Numbered from the stretch's first letter, positions 41,489 through 53,910 are shown. The stretch: DNA of 64,000 nucleotides from Symsagittifera roscoffensis (GCF_963678635.1 NC_087064.1:55374338-55438337); one strand, 5' to 3'. Numbers and translations: made by a program. The notes: generated by a model from the sequence alone, not told the origin.

Positions 41489-42236
41489 AGACTCTCAATT
41501 CTAGAAAATAACAATGATTGAAATATCAAACCGCTAGCCGCGGCCCACATTGGAAGCATATGGAGAGACTTGTATAAAAGTTCGATTTTTCCTGTTACAA
41601 ATGCAGCTGCCTGTCCTCGGAAGCAGCATGCTAAACCGCTGAGCCCTTAAATTTGCAAAAATGAACACAGCATGTATTCTGATCCATTTGGAAAAACTCC
41701 ACTTGAAAAAAACATCACTAATTTTACGGCCTGGAATGTTAGTAGTATATGAATGAGGAGAGCTAGGGGGGTAGAGGGTGACCCATAAATAGCATAAAAC
41801 TAAACACTTTTTTTGGGGTTAAACTAACGTTTTTTTGCCGGTTTTGGTGGTGTTGTTGGTTTTAGTGGTTGGTTTGACCTGTCGTTTCGAGCTGAGGCAG
41901 CTAAAACAGTTGATGATTTTAAAACTACATTTTTTGTCTCAACGAAAAAAAAAATTTAAAAAATGCATGTCTTGGCAGTAAATTTTTATGAGTGAGCTAC
42001 CAAAAAAAAAATCGGCAGCTTTCTAGAGCATAATTTGGTTCTAGAATTTAATCGATTTCACGAAAAAAAAGCTCGTTTGGCTTTAATTTGGAAAAATAGT
42101 TTCAATTTTTCAAAGTCTCAGCGAAAAAAAAACTAAAAACTATTGATGCTTTCCCTGATTATGTTTTCTAAAAATTTATTGAAATTCAAAGATTTTTGAA
42201 GAGCTTTGACGAGCTTAAATGACGTGATGGTACTTT
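41489..42236. other. Non-coding flank downstream of the Polinton
   Basis: Contains a run of gGTTTTGGTGGTGTTGTTGG-type simple sequence near 41840-41875 and homopolymer A tracts. Repeated in the tandem copy at about 48210-48960 with indels. No gene is recognised. Confidence 0.5.
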
Positions 42237-42740
42237 TTACTGACCTTTTTTTTTCTTTACTGAAGATTTTCCGGCTCCGTTTTGTTTGTCAACTTTCGGT
42301 AGTTTATATATGTGGAATGGCTTGGGAAAAGTTACGCGACATGTGTTTGACGGACATTCTGGTACTTCATTGAGAATCATTCTTGTAACGCAGTTATTTT
42401 GAGAATACGGACCACAGATAAAGTGATTACATGGCAGAATTCTAGCGTCACTTCGCGGGTTAAAACTTTTCTTACAAAAGGAACATATCATGTCAACTCT
42501 CGGTAGATTATATGTGATGAATGGCTTGGGAAAAGTTACGCGACATGTGTTTGACGGACATTCTGGTGCTCGATTGAGAATCATTCTTGAAACGCAGCCA
42601 TATTTAGAATACGGACCACAGATAAAGTGATTACATGGCAGAATTCTAGCGTCACTTCGCGGGTTAAAACTTCTCTTACAATAGGAACATATCATTTGGA
42701 ACGGTTCCTCCACAACAACACTGCTCATTGAGTGACCCAT
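42237..42740 (-). CDS. RING-like zinc-finger protein with two tandem fingers, 167 aa (possibly a terminal exon)
   Basis: Two near-identical modules begin at residues about 17 and 83, 66 residues apart. Each has Cys-x2-Cys, then LPCNHFICG (Cys-x-His-x2-Cys), a further Cys and CPSNTC (Cys-x4-Cys): eight metal ligands in RING-like order, though the last spacing is not canonical (RING uses Cys-x2-Cys). If RING, it would act in ubiquitin transfer; that is inference. The C-terminus is basic (KSSVKKKKGQ). Just upstream on the minus strand a good 3' splice site (TTCTTCACTTACAG) suggests an earlier exon. Compared with the tandem copy near 49026-49430, this copy lacks an acidic/Ser-rich N-terminal segment of about 60 codons. 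Confidence 0.6.
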   Translation of the reverse strand: MGHSMSSVVVEEPFQMICSYCKRSFNPRSDARILPCNHFICGPYSKYGCVSRMILNRAPECPSNTCRVTFPKPFITYNLPRVDMICSFCKKSFNPRSDARILPCNHFICGPYSQNNCVTRMILNEVPECPSNTCRVTFPKPFHIYKLPKVDKQNGAGKSSVKKKKGQ

Positions 42741-44214
42741 ATTAAACGAGAGCTGTAAGTGAAGAAAATTAGTTTTGCGTCAAATAACTTCTAGTTGAGC
42801 TTTCGTTTTTAAGACTCATACAAGTGCATGAAAACTCGTAATTCCGAATCATAATTTTCGAATTGTTGTTTGAAACTTATCAAAGCACGCTTTTTCTTTC
42901 AAAGTATTTGTAAAACGTAGTGATTAAGCCAAGTTCTTCAGCACCACTTTTCATTTATTCAGATGGACTGAAAACCAATTAAATCTAGAACTTTTGCCAT
43001 TTGATATGCAGTTTTGCTGCAATCTGTAAATTACTTCTTCGTGCATACAGTTTATTGAGGCTTTAAAATGAGCAGCGAAGCTTCATGAAGCACCAATTTT
43101 ACCAATAGCAAAACGACAAAAAGAGCAACTATTTATAACCTGAAGTTTTGAACAACACATTAACATATATGGTATGAGGCGGATCAGGATTTTTAAGAGG
43201 GGAGCAGATTTTCGAAAACTTCAGTAAACTTTGGTAGCCAGTTTTTTTAGGTATGTAAATAAGCTCAAATTTTCAAATACAAAATTTTACACAATCATAG
43301 ATATGATAAATAACTTGCATACTTGCCCAACGAGAACTTGATGTGCTTAATATAAGTAAAAATATATTGAGCTCAAAATTAATAGAATGAGAAAAAAGTT
43401 TTCTTTAGGTGTTCATCTTCTATAAGAATTTATAGAAGGGCGTCTTATTCTTGAGTACGTTTTTTAGCATTTTATATCCGTAACAATTACACTGTTTGGT
43501 AACAAACCAGTTTCAGTGTAGAAATAAATAAATTTGTTTCTTAGTTAATTTAAAAGGGTTAATTGTAATGAAAGTCTAAGGTGGTATCGCAAAAGTACAC
43601 GTTTCATAACGTACATTGTTTTCCAACTTCGTGAAATCTCGAGTACAAAAAATTTTTCAGCTTGCGTTTATTCCGTTAGACGTTTTGACAATTTCGGTTT
43701 TGGAAGTTTTTGATGACCATCTGTCGGTTTTGCTACTCTATTTGAATTCGTACTTCATTTGTTTACTGCAAATCTTTTCTAACTTCGTATTTTTTTGTTC
43801 AATTTTTGGTTTTCTCCTTATAAAATTGGAAATCCTATGATAGCTGCTTCAATTATTATGCAACGTTCGCTTTAGAATCAGTCTTCTGATAAAATTTTCA
43901 TCACTCTTTTTAAGTACAGTTTGTAACTAACCCTGGTTGAGTTGTTCGACTTATGTTTCGACCAACTCGACCTAAAATGGCCATGTTTTGACCGACTCAG
44001 CCCAAAAGACTAGATTTGACCGACTGGACCAAATCGAAACGTGTTCGAGTGTTTTCGACACATGCTGTGTTTCGAAGGACTCAAACAAGTTTGCCATGTT
44101 ACGACTGTCTCAACCTTAAAAAAATTGCTGTCAACTGTAATCGTCGCTACTAATTATCAAAAAAAATTCCCGTTAAATTTCCGACAAAAATTCTTGTTCT
44201 AGCAAGGCTTTGTT
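42741..44214. other. Flanking DNA between RING-like ORF and LINE fragment
   Basis: An open frame at 43616-43840 (74 aa) recurs unchanged at 50293-50517, but only because the DNA is duplicated. Near 43950-44110 short TCGAC/CGACC motifs recur (GTTTCGACCAACTCGACC and variants). No gene is recognised. Confidence 0.5.
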
Positions 44215-44230
44215 TCAATCAAGCCTTGTG

Positions 44231-45234
44231 TTCGGCTGTTTCGACTATCTAAGCAGAATCAAAAAAAGCTCTTCTAATTTCCTTCCAAGCTTTCTATACG
44301 AGCTTATAGAAACTAGCACTTTTCCTCAAGCGTTTAAAGCAGCCTTGGTAAAGCCGTAATTCTAGAAGATTAATTTGAAAACGGAAATTTTAAAATCCTA
44401 CAGACTTCTAGTTTTTTTTATCAAAAGTTTAATTAGTTTACTGGGTCTCAGATAATCAGCTTATAGAAAGCTTTTCTCTACAGAGACAGTGATACTAAAA
44501 TCAACCCTTGACATTTCACTTGAGCTGGATAAAGGAAAAGAAGTAGCTATTATCGCCCTAGACCTTACAGCAGCTTTGGATTCTTCTTGTATCAGTTATA
44601 CTTATTTCTACTCGAGAAAAGTGAAGGTGTTTGAAAATCAACGAAAAATCTGATCTCATTATACCTCAGTAGTGGAACACAATCTGTCAAGATAAAGGAA
44701 GCTATATCGAAACCTCAAATCAATAGAATTTCACTAGGATCTTTGCTGGGACCGTTGTGCTGTGCAGAGTTTAATATTCGCTTTTTCAATCTGTATCTTT
44801 AAAAACTTGTTTGGTCTATTGAATTTAAGTAGAAGACACTTTGCTATACTGCAGTCTGTCCTCAGATCAGGTAGGTTTTGACAAAATTCAAATTGGATAA
44901 AATAAAAATGTTGATTGACTCGAAAACTTGAGATTCAAAACTAACACAGAAAAACGAAAGGCAGAAATCATTGTTATGCAAAATCCATGAAAAAAAAAGA
45001 AAACACAAACAACTGACAAGTTGTCAAAAATATTTCCCTTCCGATTTTTTGAATTCTTTTAAGTCAAAGGGAGTGATGTTTGAGGAAAACATGAAAATGG
45101 CGGAGCAAAGTCAACAGGTATGTAGAAGCTGTTAGTTGCAGCTGAAAAAGCTATAATCAATCCGTAAATATTTTAGTTTCTACAACCGCTACTGTCTGTT
45201 CCGAATGCTCAACTTCTCTAGGTTCTGTTAGTGC
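44231..45234 (+). pseudogene. Non-LTR retrotransposon (CR1/Jockey-like) reverse transcriptase fragment, truncated by the duplication
   Basis: Plus-strand readings across frames show the order of a LINE RT: SSNFLPSFLYELIETSTFPQ then AFKAALVKP (44270-44360); RT motif A IALDLTAALDS (about 44556); SLGSLLGPL (about 44733); the catalytic box remnant EDTLLYCSLS where ADD is expected (about 44843); FKTNTEKRKAEIIVM (about 44935); KSKGVMFEENMKMAEQ and QQVCRSCYLQLKKL (45070-45150). Several stops break it. It ends abruptly at 45234, where polymerase B sequence begins. Confidence 0.78.
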
Positions 45235-47167
45235 AATGCAAAAAACGGTTGAGTTTTATCACCAGAAAGAAGTTGATCTCTTAAAACTTGGATGTACTCT
45301 TCCAAACCTGGCAAATATTTTGCGAAAGTGATAGATTTCTGCGAGAAAATTAGAGAGGATATGACGGACCATCAAATGTGTTTACGCGGAAAGCTATTGT
45401 GGACAAAACTTTTATCAGATATTCATCAAATATCTGCAAATCAACCATTGGAATTGATGAGAGTCAACTCTATCCTTCTGCAATATGTCAAGATATGCCA
45501 ACACGTTTGTACAAAAGATGAGAATTTGATTCAGATATGCAAAAACTCAAGGCTAGTTATACACAATCTTGCAATTTTGAGAACATGTTCATGTCTTAAT
45601 ACCAAGAAAAAAAGCAGAATGCAGAATTGAGAGAATCTGGAAGTGAAAAAAAATAGACTGTTTCAATGTAGATGGATATTGCAATCACTGTAAAACAGTG
45701 TTTGAAGCTATGAGATGCTATAACCTTTTCTGTCCCTGCCAAGACCAAGAGACTTGTCCCTCACTGAGCGATGTTGATGTCGAGAGAGGAAACAAAAGGA
45801 GAGAGCTGGATGACTTGAGACGTGAGTATATTCGGAAAAAAGGATACAAATCGAAGAGATGTGGGAATGTGAGTCGAGGCAAAACCTCAAAACGAACAAA
45901 AAAGAAAGAACCAAATCCGGTCCAACGTTACCTACGAAAATCTTCTCTCTACTGAATCCTTTTTGGAAAAAATAAAAGATAGATCCTTTTAAGGCTATAT
46001 TCAAATTGACTTAGTTGTTCCAGTTGAACTGAGAGGAAAATTCGCTAATTTTTCTCAAATTTTCAAAAATACTGAAGTTGGAAGAAAAGATATCGGGGAA
46101 AACATGTGCAAAAATATGCCATTGAAAAGGATCTTCTTAAGCATCCCCAGCGACTGCTAATATCTGGTTCCAAACTAGAAAATGGTTCCATCATTACTAC
46201 ACTCTTCAACTTCAATATGGAACTTGGTTTACAGCGTACAAAAATTTACCGCTTTGTACAGTATCTCCCTCGAAAATGTTTCAACAAGTTTGTTCAGTCA
46301 GTTGTTGATATTAGAGGGGAAGGAGATGAGAACCCTTTATCTGGTGTTGTTGCAGAGACTAAGAAACTCCTAAGTAATTCATCCTACGTTTACAAGATAA
46401 TAGATTGATCGATACATACGATCACAAAATTTATTTGATGAGAAAACCCACAAAGCAATTAATGAACCCCTGCTCAAACCAGTGAACACTGTTCAGAAAG
46501 ACTTGTATAAAATTCAATTACTAAAGTCGACTTATGAGCACAAAGAACCCATATTTTCAGTTTTTTCATTCTGCAGTATGCAAGGCTGAGAATGCTTGAG
46601 CTTTAGTATAACTTTTTCGACAAGTTTTGCGATGTAAATAATTGTGAGGAATTAGAAATGGACATGCACACGCTATATTTAGCTGTTGCTGAGGAAAATC
46701 TTTATGGTTGTATTCGTCCGGAAAAAAAGATGACTGGGAAAAATAAAAAATGCTTGCAGAGATTCATTTAGAGTGGATTAAAAAACATTTTTTTCCATGA
46801 ACATGTTGTAGCGTTCACAAGAAACACAATAAACGAGAGCCTGGACTGTTTAAAGAAGGATTTAAGTGTACGGAGATGCATTGCTCATGTAGCAAGACTT
46901 ATTCTTGCTATGACAACAAATCAGACAAGATGAATTTAAGCAGCCAAGGATTGAATAAAAGAATTCTAGAGGAATCCGGCGTTGGCCCTATGGAAAATAC
47001 AGGAAAATACTCGACGAAGCAATCAACTTGACTTCAACAAACAAAGATTTAGAACAATAAATCTTATCGTTGCTACATACGTGCAAACAAAGAAGAGATT
47101 GAGCTGCTTTTACCCGAAAAAACAAGTTCAGGACGACGGAATACACACTAAATTTTTGAACTTGTAA
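45235..47167 (+). pseudogene. DNA polymerase B 3' half (duplicate)
   Basis: This is the counterpart of 38475-40476, beginning at the duplication junction. Motif A is present (SQLYPSAICQDMP, about 45460). Motif B has Gly to Val (NSSYVYK, about 46380). Motif C reads GAC ATG CAC in place of GAC ACG GAC (about 46660), so the second catalytic Asp is lost. Together with frameshifts this makes it certainly non-functional. It ends at TAA 47165-47167, at the same place as copy 1. Confidence 0.88.
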
Positions 47168-47409
47168 ACAACTGATAGTGTAATAGTATTCAATTTAGGA
47201 TTGATTAACTAACTGTAAACTTGCGCTAAAATGATTATACGAAGCAGTGATTTATATACTTCATCTTCTAAATTTAACTTTTTGTTTTAAAAAAAAAACA
47301 TGATTTTTTCTCGAAGTTTCATTGACTTTCAGTATAGATTTACAAAGTTTTCTCAAGGTTTCAAACACAAGGAACAATTATCTAAACATCCAAATTGTGG
47401 GAGTTAGCT

Positions 47410-47640
47410 AAAAAACGCAAGTATCGGCATACTCGAGCTATAAAAAAATTCGGGCGCCGAAAAAATTTTCTGAAACTTACCATCACACTGAAATCTTACT
47501 ATCTTAAAACATTAGGGAACTTATATTCTATGTTATTACTTAGGAAATATAATCCCTATCTTAATACATAGCTTGCAAACCGGATGCTCTTTTCCCTATC
47601 TTAAAACATGAAAGTCTGCACCAACCGCCTTCTCACTGTT
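47410..47640. repeat. Right Polinton TIR (duplicate)
   Basis: Matches 40720-40950 with scattered changes. The tip reads CTACTACCACATGC, and about 30 bp differ from copy 1 beyond the tip. Confidence 0.78.
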
Positions 47641-49025
47641 CTACTACCACATGCTCTGATAATGTGTGCATTGTAATGCATTGTATTGCTGCGGGTTTTG
47701 TGTATACTCGAAGTATGTTTATCTCATTGCGGTTGAGCAGTGAACTTTTTTCTGGCTACTTCTCTCCAGAAATTGTTTTTTCCGAAACTAAGAAAGAAAT
47801 AGATCTATTCTGTACAGAAAATACAAAAACGTTCGGCTGGGTAATCTTTATAATTTTTCTATCTAGAAAAACTTCCTTCGATGGGTAGGGGTCGATTTAA
47901 AGCAGGCTTTCGTACAATTCCGTTAGATACTGCATATTTCAACGCTCCTACAGAATATCTGCCGAAAAAAAGTTGACTTAGCGAAAATCTTTGTTCTCTC
48001 TAGAATACAGGACTGGACTAAAATGATTTTTTTTATCTGCTTCTTGAAAATCTCGAACAAAAATTGAAAAAATACTTTCTGGTCATCGCTTGAAGATATC
48101 ATTTAGCCCCTGAGAATTCAAGATTTTTTGGCTGCACCGGACGCTTCATGTGTTTTATGGTGAAACCGTCAAAAACTTTCCGCGACAATTGATCCTTTTT
48201 GTGAGACTTTAAAGACTCTCAATTCTAGAAAATTACAATGATTGAAATATCAAACCGCTAGCCGCGGCCCACATTGGAAGCATATGGAGAGACTTGTATA
48301 AAAGTTCGATTATTCGTGTTACAAATGCAGCTGCCTGTCCTCGGAAGCTGCATGCTAAAGCGCTGAGCCCTTAAATTTGCAAAATTGAACACAGCATATG
48401 CATTCTGATCCATTTGGAAAATTTCCACTTGAAAACAAACATCACTAATTTTACGGCCTGGAATGTTAGTAGCATATGAATGAGGAGAGCTAGGGGGTTA
48501 GAGGGTGACCCATAAATAGCATAAAACTAAACACTTTTTTTGGGTTAAACTAACGTTCTTTTGCCGGTTTTGGTGGTGTTGTTGGTTTTAGTGGTTGGTC
48601 TGACCTGTCGTTTCGAGCTACGGCAGCTAAAACAGTTGATGATTTTAAAACTACATTTTTTGTCTCATCGAAAAAAAAAGCATTTTGAAAAATGCTTGCC
48701 TTGGCAGTAAATTTTTATGAGTGAGCTAACAAAAAAAATATCGGCAGCTTTCTAGAGCACAATTTGGTTCTATAATTTAATCGATTTCACGGAAAAAAAA
48801 GCTCGTTTGGCGATAGTTTCAATTTTTCAAAGTCTCAGCGAAAGAAAAACTAAAACTTATTGATTCAGCTTTCCCTGATTATGTTTTCTATAAATTTATT
48901 GAAATTCAAAGATTTTTGAAGAGCTTTGAGGAGCTTGAATGAAGTGATGATATTTTTACTGACCCTTTTGTTTCTCTACTGAAGATTTTCCGGCTCCGTT
49001 TTGTTTGTCAACTTTCGGTAGTTTT
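47641..49025. other. Duplicate of the Polinton right flank
   Basis: Counterpart of about 40951-42300. The 110-aa ORF of copy 1 is frameshifted here (from 47880). A frame at 47664-47888 has no counterpart open in copy 1 and is not supported. Confidence 0.55.
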
Positions 49026-49430
49026 TTATGGGTTGAATGGCTCGGGAAAAGTTACGCGACATGTGTTTGACGGACATTCTGGTCCTCGATTGAGAATAGG
49101 TCTTTGAGAGCAGAGTGTTTTAGAAAACGGACCACAGATAAAGTGATTACATGGCAGAATTCTAGCGTCACTTCGCGGGTTAAAACTCTTCTTACAAAAA
49201 GACCATATCATTTCGAACGGTTCCTCCACAACAGCACTGCTCATTGGCACGTCGGGCTGTTGATAAGAAGTCGCCTTGTCTTCACTTTCAATCTGGTCTT
49301 CATCCTCTTCAATTTGATAGATTTCATTTCTCTCGAAATTTTCTTGTTCGAGCGCAATGGTCGACGAAGATTTAGAATCAGAATTGTCTGCGGTTTTCGA
49401 ATTGTTGCTACCTATATTAAACGAGAGCTG
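49026..49430 (-). pseudogene. RING-like zinc-finger ORF, damaged second copy with one finger
   Basis: Only one finger remains (49250-49026). Its first Cys is Trp (MIWSFC) and the ring loop is altered (SKTLCSQRP). Upstream on the minus strand an acidic/Ser-rich segment (SNNSKTADNSDSKSSS, then EEDEDQIESEDKATS) is retained but broken by one frameshift, and the ATG used in copy 1 is ATA here. The same 3' splice-like TTCACTTACAG precedes it. Copy 1 keeps the fingers and start but lost this segment. Confidence 0.6.
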
Positions 49431-50889
49431 TAAGTGAAGAAAATTAATTTTGCATCAAAAAACGTCTTGTCGAGCTTTCGTTTTTAAGACTCATACAAGT
49501 GTATGTGAAAACTCGTAATTCCGAATCATAATTTTCGAATTGTTGTTTGAAACTTATCAAAGCACGCTTTTTCTTTCAAAGTATTTGTAAAACGTAGTGA
49601 TTAAGCCAAGTTCTTCAGCACCACTTTTCATTTATTCAGATGGACTGAAAACCAATTAAATCTAGGACTTTTGCCATTTGATATGCAGTTTTGCTGCGAT
49701 CTGTAAATTATTTCTTCGTGCAGACAGTTTATTGAGGCTTTAAAATGAGCAGCGAAGCTTCATGAAGCATCAATTTTACCAATAGCAAAACGACAAAAAG
49801 AGCAACTATTTTTAACCTGAAGTTTTGAACAACACATTAACATATATGATATGAGGCGGATCAGGACTTTTAAGAGGGGAGTAGATTTTCGAAAATTCAG
49901 TAAACTTTGGTAGCCAATTTTTTTTAGGTATGTAAATAAGCTCAAATTTTCAAATACATAATTCTACACAATCATAGTTATGATAAATAACTTGCATACT
50001 TGCCCAACGAGAACTTGATGTGCTTAATATAAGTAAAAATATATTGAGCTCAAAGTTAATAAAATGAGAAAAAAGTTTTCTTTAGGTGTTCATCTTCTAT
50101 AAGAATTTATAGAAGGGCGTCTTATTCTTGAGTACGTTTTTTAGCATTTTATATCCGTAACAATTACACTGTTTGGTAACAAACCAGTTTCAGTGTAGAA
50201 ATAAATAAATTTGTTTCTTAGTTAATTTAAAAGGGTTAATTGTAATGAAAGTCTAAGGTGGTATCGCAAAAGTACACGTTTCATAACGTACATTGTTTTC
50301 CAACTTCGTGAAATCTCGAGTACAAAAAATTTTTCAGCTTGCGTTTATTCCGTTAGACGTTTTGACAATTTCGGTTTTGGAAGTTTTTGATGACCATCTG
50401 TCGGTTTTGCTACTCTATTTGAATTCGTACTTCATTTGTTTACTGCAAATCTTTTCTAACTTCGTATTTTTTTGTTCAATTTTTGGTTTTCTCCTTATAA
50501 AATTGGAAATCCTATGATAGCTGCTTCAATTATTATGCAACGTTCGCTTTAGAATCAGTCTTCTGATAAAATTTTCATCACTCTTTTTAAGTACAGTTTG
50601 TAACTAACCCTGGTTGAGTTGTTCGACTTATGTTTCGACCAACTCGACCTAAAATGGCCATGTTTTGACCGACTCAGCCCAAAAGACTAGATTTGACCGA
50701 CTGGACCAAATCGAAACGTGTTCGAGTGTTTTCGACACATGCTGTGTTTCGAAGGACTCAAACAAGTTTGCCATGTTAAGACTGTCCAACCTTAAAAAAA
50801 TTGCTGTCAACTGTAATTGTCGCTACTAATTATCAAAAAAAAAATCCCGTTAAATTTCCGACAATAATTCTTGTTCTAGCAAGGCTTTG
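49431..50889. other. Duplicate of flank between RING-like ORF and LINE fragment
   Basis: Counterpart of about 42750-44214, nearly identical from about 49850 on. No gene is recognised. Confidence 0.55.
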
Positions 50890-52060
50890 TTTCAATCAAG
50901 CCTTGTGTTCGGCTGTTTCGACTATCTAAGCAGAATAAAAAAAAGCTCTTCTAATTTCCTTCCAATCTTTCTATACGAGCTTATAGAAACTAGCACTTTC
51001 CCTCAAGCGTTTAAAGCAGCCTTGGTAAAGCCGTAATTCTAGAAGATTAATTTGAAAACGGAAATTTTAAAATCCTGCAGACTTCTAGTTTTTTTTTATC
51101 AAAAGTTTAATTAGTTTACTGGGTCTCAGATAATCAGCTTATAGAAAGCTTTTCTCTACAGAGACAGTGATACTAAAATCAACCCTTCACATTTCACTTG
51201 AGCTGGATAAAGGAAAAGGAGTAGCTATTATCGCCCTAGACCTTACAGCAGCTTTGGATTCTTCTTGTATCAGTTATACTTATTTCTACTCGAGAAAAGT
51301 GAAGGTGTTTGAAAATCAACGAAAAATCTGATCTCATTATACCTCAGTAGTGGAACGCAATCTGTCAAGATAAAGGAAGCTATATCGAAACCTCAAATCA
51401 ATAGCATTTCACTAGGATCTTTGCTGGGACCGTTGTGCTGTGCAGAGTTTATTATTCGCTTTTTCAATCTGTATCTTTAAAAACTTGTTTGGTCTATTGA
51501 ATTTAAGTAGAAGACTCTTTGCTATACTGCAGTCTGTCCTCAGATCAGGTAGGTTTTGACAAAATTCAAATTGGATAAAATAAAAATGTTGATTGATTCG
51601 AAAACTTGAGATTCAAAACTAACACAGAAAAACGAAAGGCAGAAATCATTGTTATGCAAAATCCATGAAAAAAAAAGAAAACACAAACAACTGACAAGTT
51701 GTCAAAAAATATTTCCATTCCGATTTTTTGAATTCTTTTAAGTCAAAGGGAGTGATGTTTGAGGAAAACATGAAAATGGCGGAGAAAAGTCAACAGGTAT
51801 GTAGAAGCTGTTAGTTGCAGCTGAAAAAGCTATAATCAATCCGTAAATATTTTAGTTTCTACAACCGACACTGTCTGTTCCGAATGCTCAACTTCTCTAG
51901 GTTCTGTTAGTGCAACAGTTTGTACTCTTGCTTACCACAATATAAATTCCATAAATTGCAGAGAGTTCAGAATACGTCTTTAAGATATCAAACATTTAGA
52001 ACATGCCGCCTTTTTTGCAAGATTTACCCAATCCGGGAACAATATCATGTCCAGCGGATC
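50890..52060 (+). pseudogene. CR1/Jockey-like LINE RT fragment, longer copy
   Basis: Same blocks as 44231-45234, with EDSLLYCSLS at the catalytic box. It continues across the duplication end with CNSLYSCLPQYKFHKLQRVQ and then NTSLRYQTF (51913-51990), the conserved segment that follows the RT domain in these LINEs. After about 52060 the similarity to the family is lost. Stops and frameshifts are present. Confidence 0.78.
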
Positions 52061-53394
52061 GATTGTAAAAATGTGCTGCGAACAAGTGGTTTGGCAAAAT
52101 TTATCATTTAATATCAAAAAGATTGTAATTGATGGCTGGGAAGAATAGCTTATTTGTCAGAAGGAACAACCAATTTTTGACGGAAGTTGAAATGATCGAG
52201 TTGAAGTACCTAACTTTCAGATACATGAACTGTGGCTTAGAAATAGCTTTTTGAATTGAGTGGACGAAGGTATCGACATGGCACCATGAAGCGGCTGAAA
52301 TAGTGTTAGAGGTGTCGGATACGGAATCCCGTTCGCGAAAACCACTAACTTTAGGCTCCGACAAGATAAATTAATGGACGGCCTACAACCCAATCCAGAG
52401 AGCAGATAGCAGCTTGCTCGAGACGTGCAAAAACATTCAAAAAATTGTAGGTTGCAGTTTTTTGTTTTTATAATTTTTCACGGGAAGAACTTTGTAATAT
52501 CATTATTTCAAGGCCGCTTTAGGCTTTGTTTTTGAACGAGTGTTTTGACGCTAATCTTAGCACAGAAGGTCGCTTGAGATCTCATGGCTCTGCTGAAATT
52601 GAATTTTTTTTGGAGGCCGCTGAAAGGAAAAAGAAAAGAGAAAAAAATGGAAGCAGCGAGTGTGATTACAAACAAAAGCTAGACGCTTTAGACTGCAACA
52701 AGAGTCTCTTGAAAAAAAAAACAGTATTTAAACAACGAGAGGTAAATTGAATTATGACGGCCCATGCGGACATTTTTAAATCCAAGAGAGGGTAGAAAAC
52801 CACTGAATAGTTGACTGATTGAACTCCTTCTCCAGAATAACTTAAATTTGGGAAGAAGACACGTTCCACTTTTTGTTGTTAATTTGTCTATTGATGACAC
52901 ACAAGTCTTAAAATATACCCTTGCTTCATAAATTTTGGCTTTGAATGTTATCAAATGATGATTTTGGAAGCAACAGCTACGAGGTTTTTTGCTAAAAGTA
53001 CAGTTTTCGCATCGGGCTAAGTCGGAATAGCAACACCTTTGGAAAAAACCGTAACTGTTTGACTTTTTCCCAGTTCAGTGAGTACAAATCTGTAAAAAAA
53101 ATGGTTTGAAAAATTTGTGTTAATTCCATGAAAATCTGCAATACAATCATTCATCGAAATCTGCAAATATTTTGGTCGCGCTCACAGAATACAACGATAA
53201 CATTAGAAATTCTATGCAAGGAACTATTGAAAACAACTAAACTATCCATTGTCGTAAGCTACACGACACATATACATGAACCAGTCAACTAGCCAACCAA
53301 ATTTTTCAAACGGCTCATGATTGGATGATTTTAGTTAGGAACGAAGTTTAGTTGTTTCAAAAGTGAAATCTATGCCTAAAAGGAAAACAATACT
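52061..53394. other. Unassigned stretch
   Basis: One Lys/Glu-rich frame, 52526-52750 plus (EAAERKKKREKNGSSECDYK), ends at a GAG|GTAAAT donor-like site and could be an exon, but nothing else supports it. A minus frame at 52104-52364 is unrecognised. Confidence 0.4.
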
Positions 53395-53889
53395 GCTGAA
53401 TGTTCCGACTGCCTTTTAATGTTTAATAAAATGAAATAAAAAAAATGAAGAAAAAAAATTCTAAAATTTGATATTTTTTATGAAAATCTTCCCCCCACAA
53501 GCCATATAAAGTACAAAAGGATAGATTTCGCTCCTTGTAACAAATCAATTATGGCAAATAAGCTTCTTCCAACTAATTTGGAACGATTTCTAAGACGGAT
53601 TAAATCTCCGCTTACGCGTTAATAGCGCGAATTATATCGCGCGTTAGTTGTACCAAATTGGTCAAAATGGCCAAAATGGCAATCTTTACACCCTCGTAAC
53701 TTCACGAAAATTGATCACAGGTGAAATACATTTTCAAATTCAAGCTCAGGGCAACAATAGCTTTCGAATGATATAAAAAAAATTCCGTCAAAAATGGCTA
53801 GTTAAAAAGTCGAAATTTGTCTGAAGAAAAAAAACCCACCCCGAGCACAGATATTCCGTTACTTTTGTATCGAAATTCGGAACAAAAAG
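53395..53889 (+). repeat. Uninterrupted copy of the dispersed repeat (empty site for the LTR element)
   Basis: Its left part matches about 4350-4490 and its right part 23409-23783; the junction ATAAAGTACAAAAGG near 53508-53522 corresponds to the insertion point with AAAG present once. At 53889 it passes into the satellite after about 20 bases of unrelated sequence. Confidence 0.82.
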
Positions 53890-53910
53890 AGCATGGACAA
53901 ATCGGAAAGC

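Larger units (their letters stand above)
38475..45234 (+). repeat. Tandem duplication, copy 1
   Basis: This segment runs from inside the polymerase through the right TIR and its flank into a LINE RT fragment. It is repeated directly after at an offset of about 6.68-6.72 kb. The junction at 45229-45245 reads LINE sequence up to GTGCAA and polymerase sequence from GCAA onward, so the breakpoint has 4-5 bp of microhomology. Confidence 0.9.
45235..51915 (+). repeat. Tandem duplication, copy 2
   Basis: This copy begins in polymerase B and ends inside the LINE, where the LINE reading continues past 51915 without a break. The right border is therefore the original arrangement and the 45234/45235 junction is the new one. 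Divergence from copy 1 falls from roughly 8 percent in the polymerase to under 1 percent in the LINE part (counted by eye in samples). Confidence 0.9.

Noticed and set aside
41580..41650. Possible tRNA-like fold on the minus strand (GGGCTCAGCGGTTTAGCA, with GCTGC/GCAGC stem)
   Set aside because: The loop would be 12 nt and no T-arm is visible. Present in both duplicate copies only because of the duplication.
43616..50517. Identical 74-aa ORFs at 43616-43840 and 50293-50517
   Set aside because: Explained by the 6.7-kb tandem duplication. There is no domain, and non-coding sequence around them is equally conserved.
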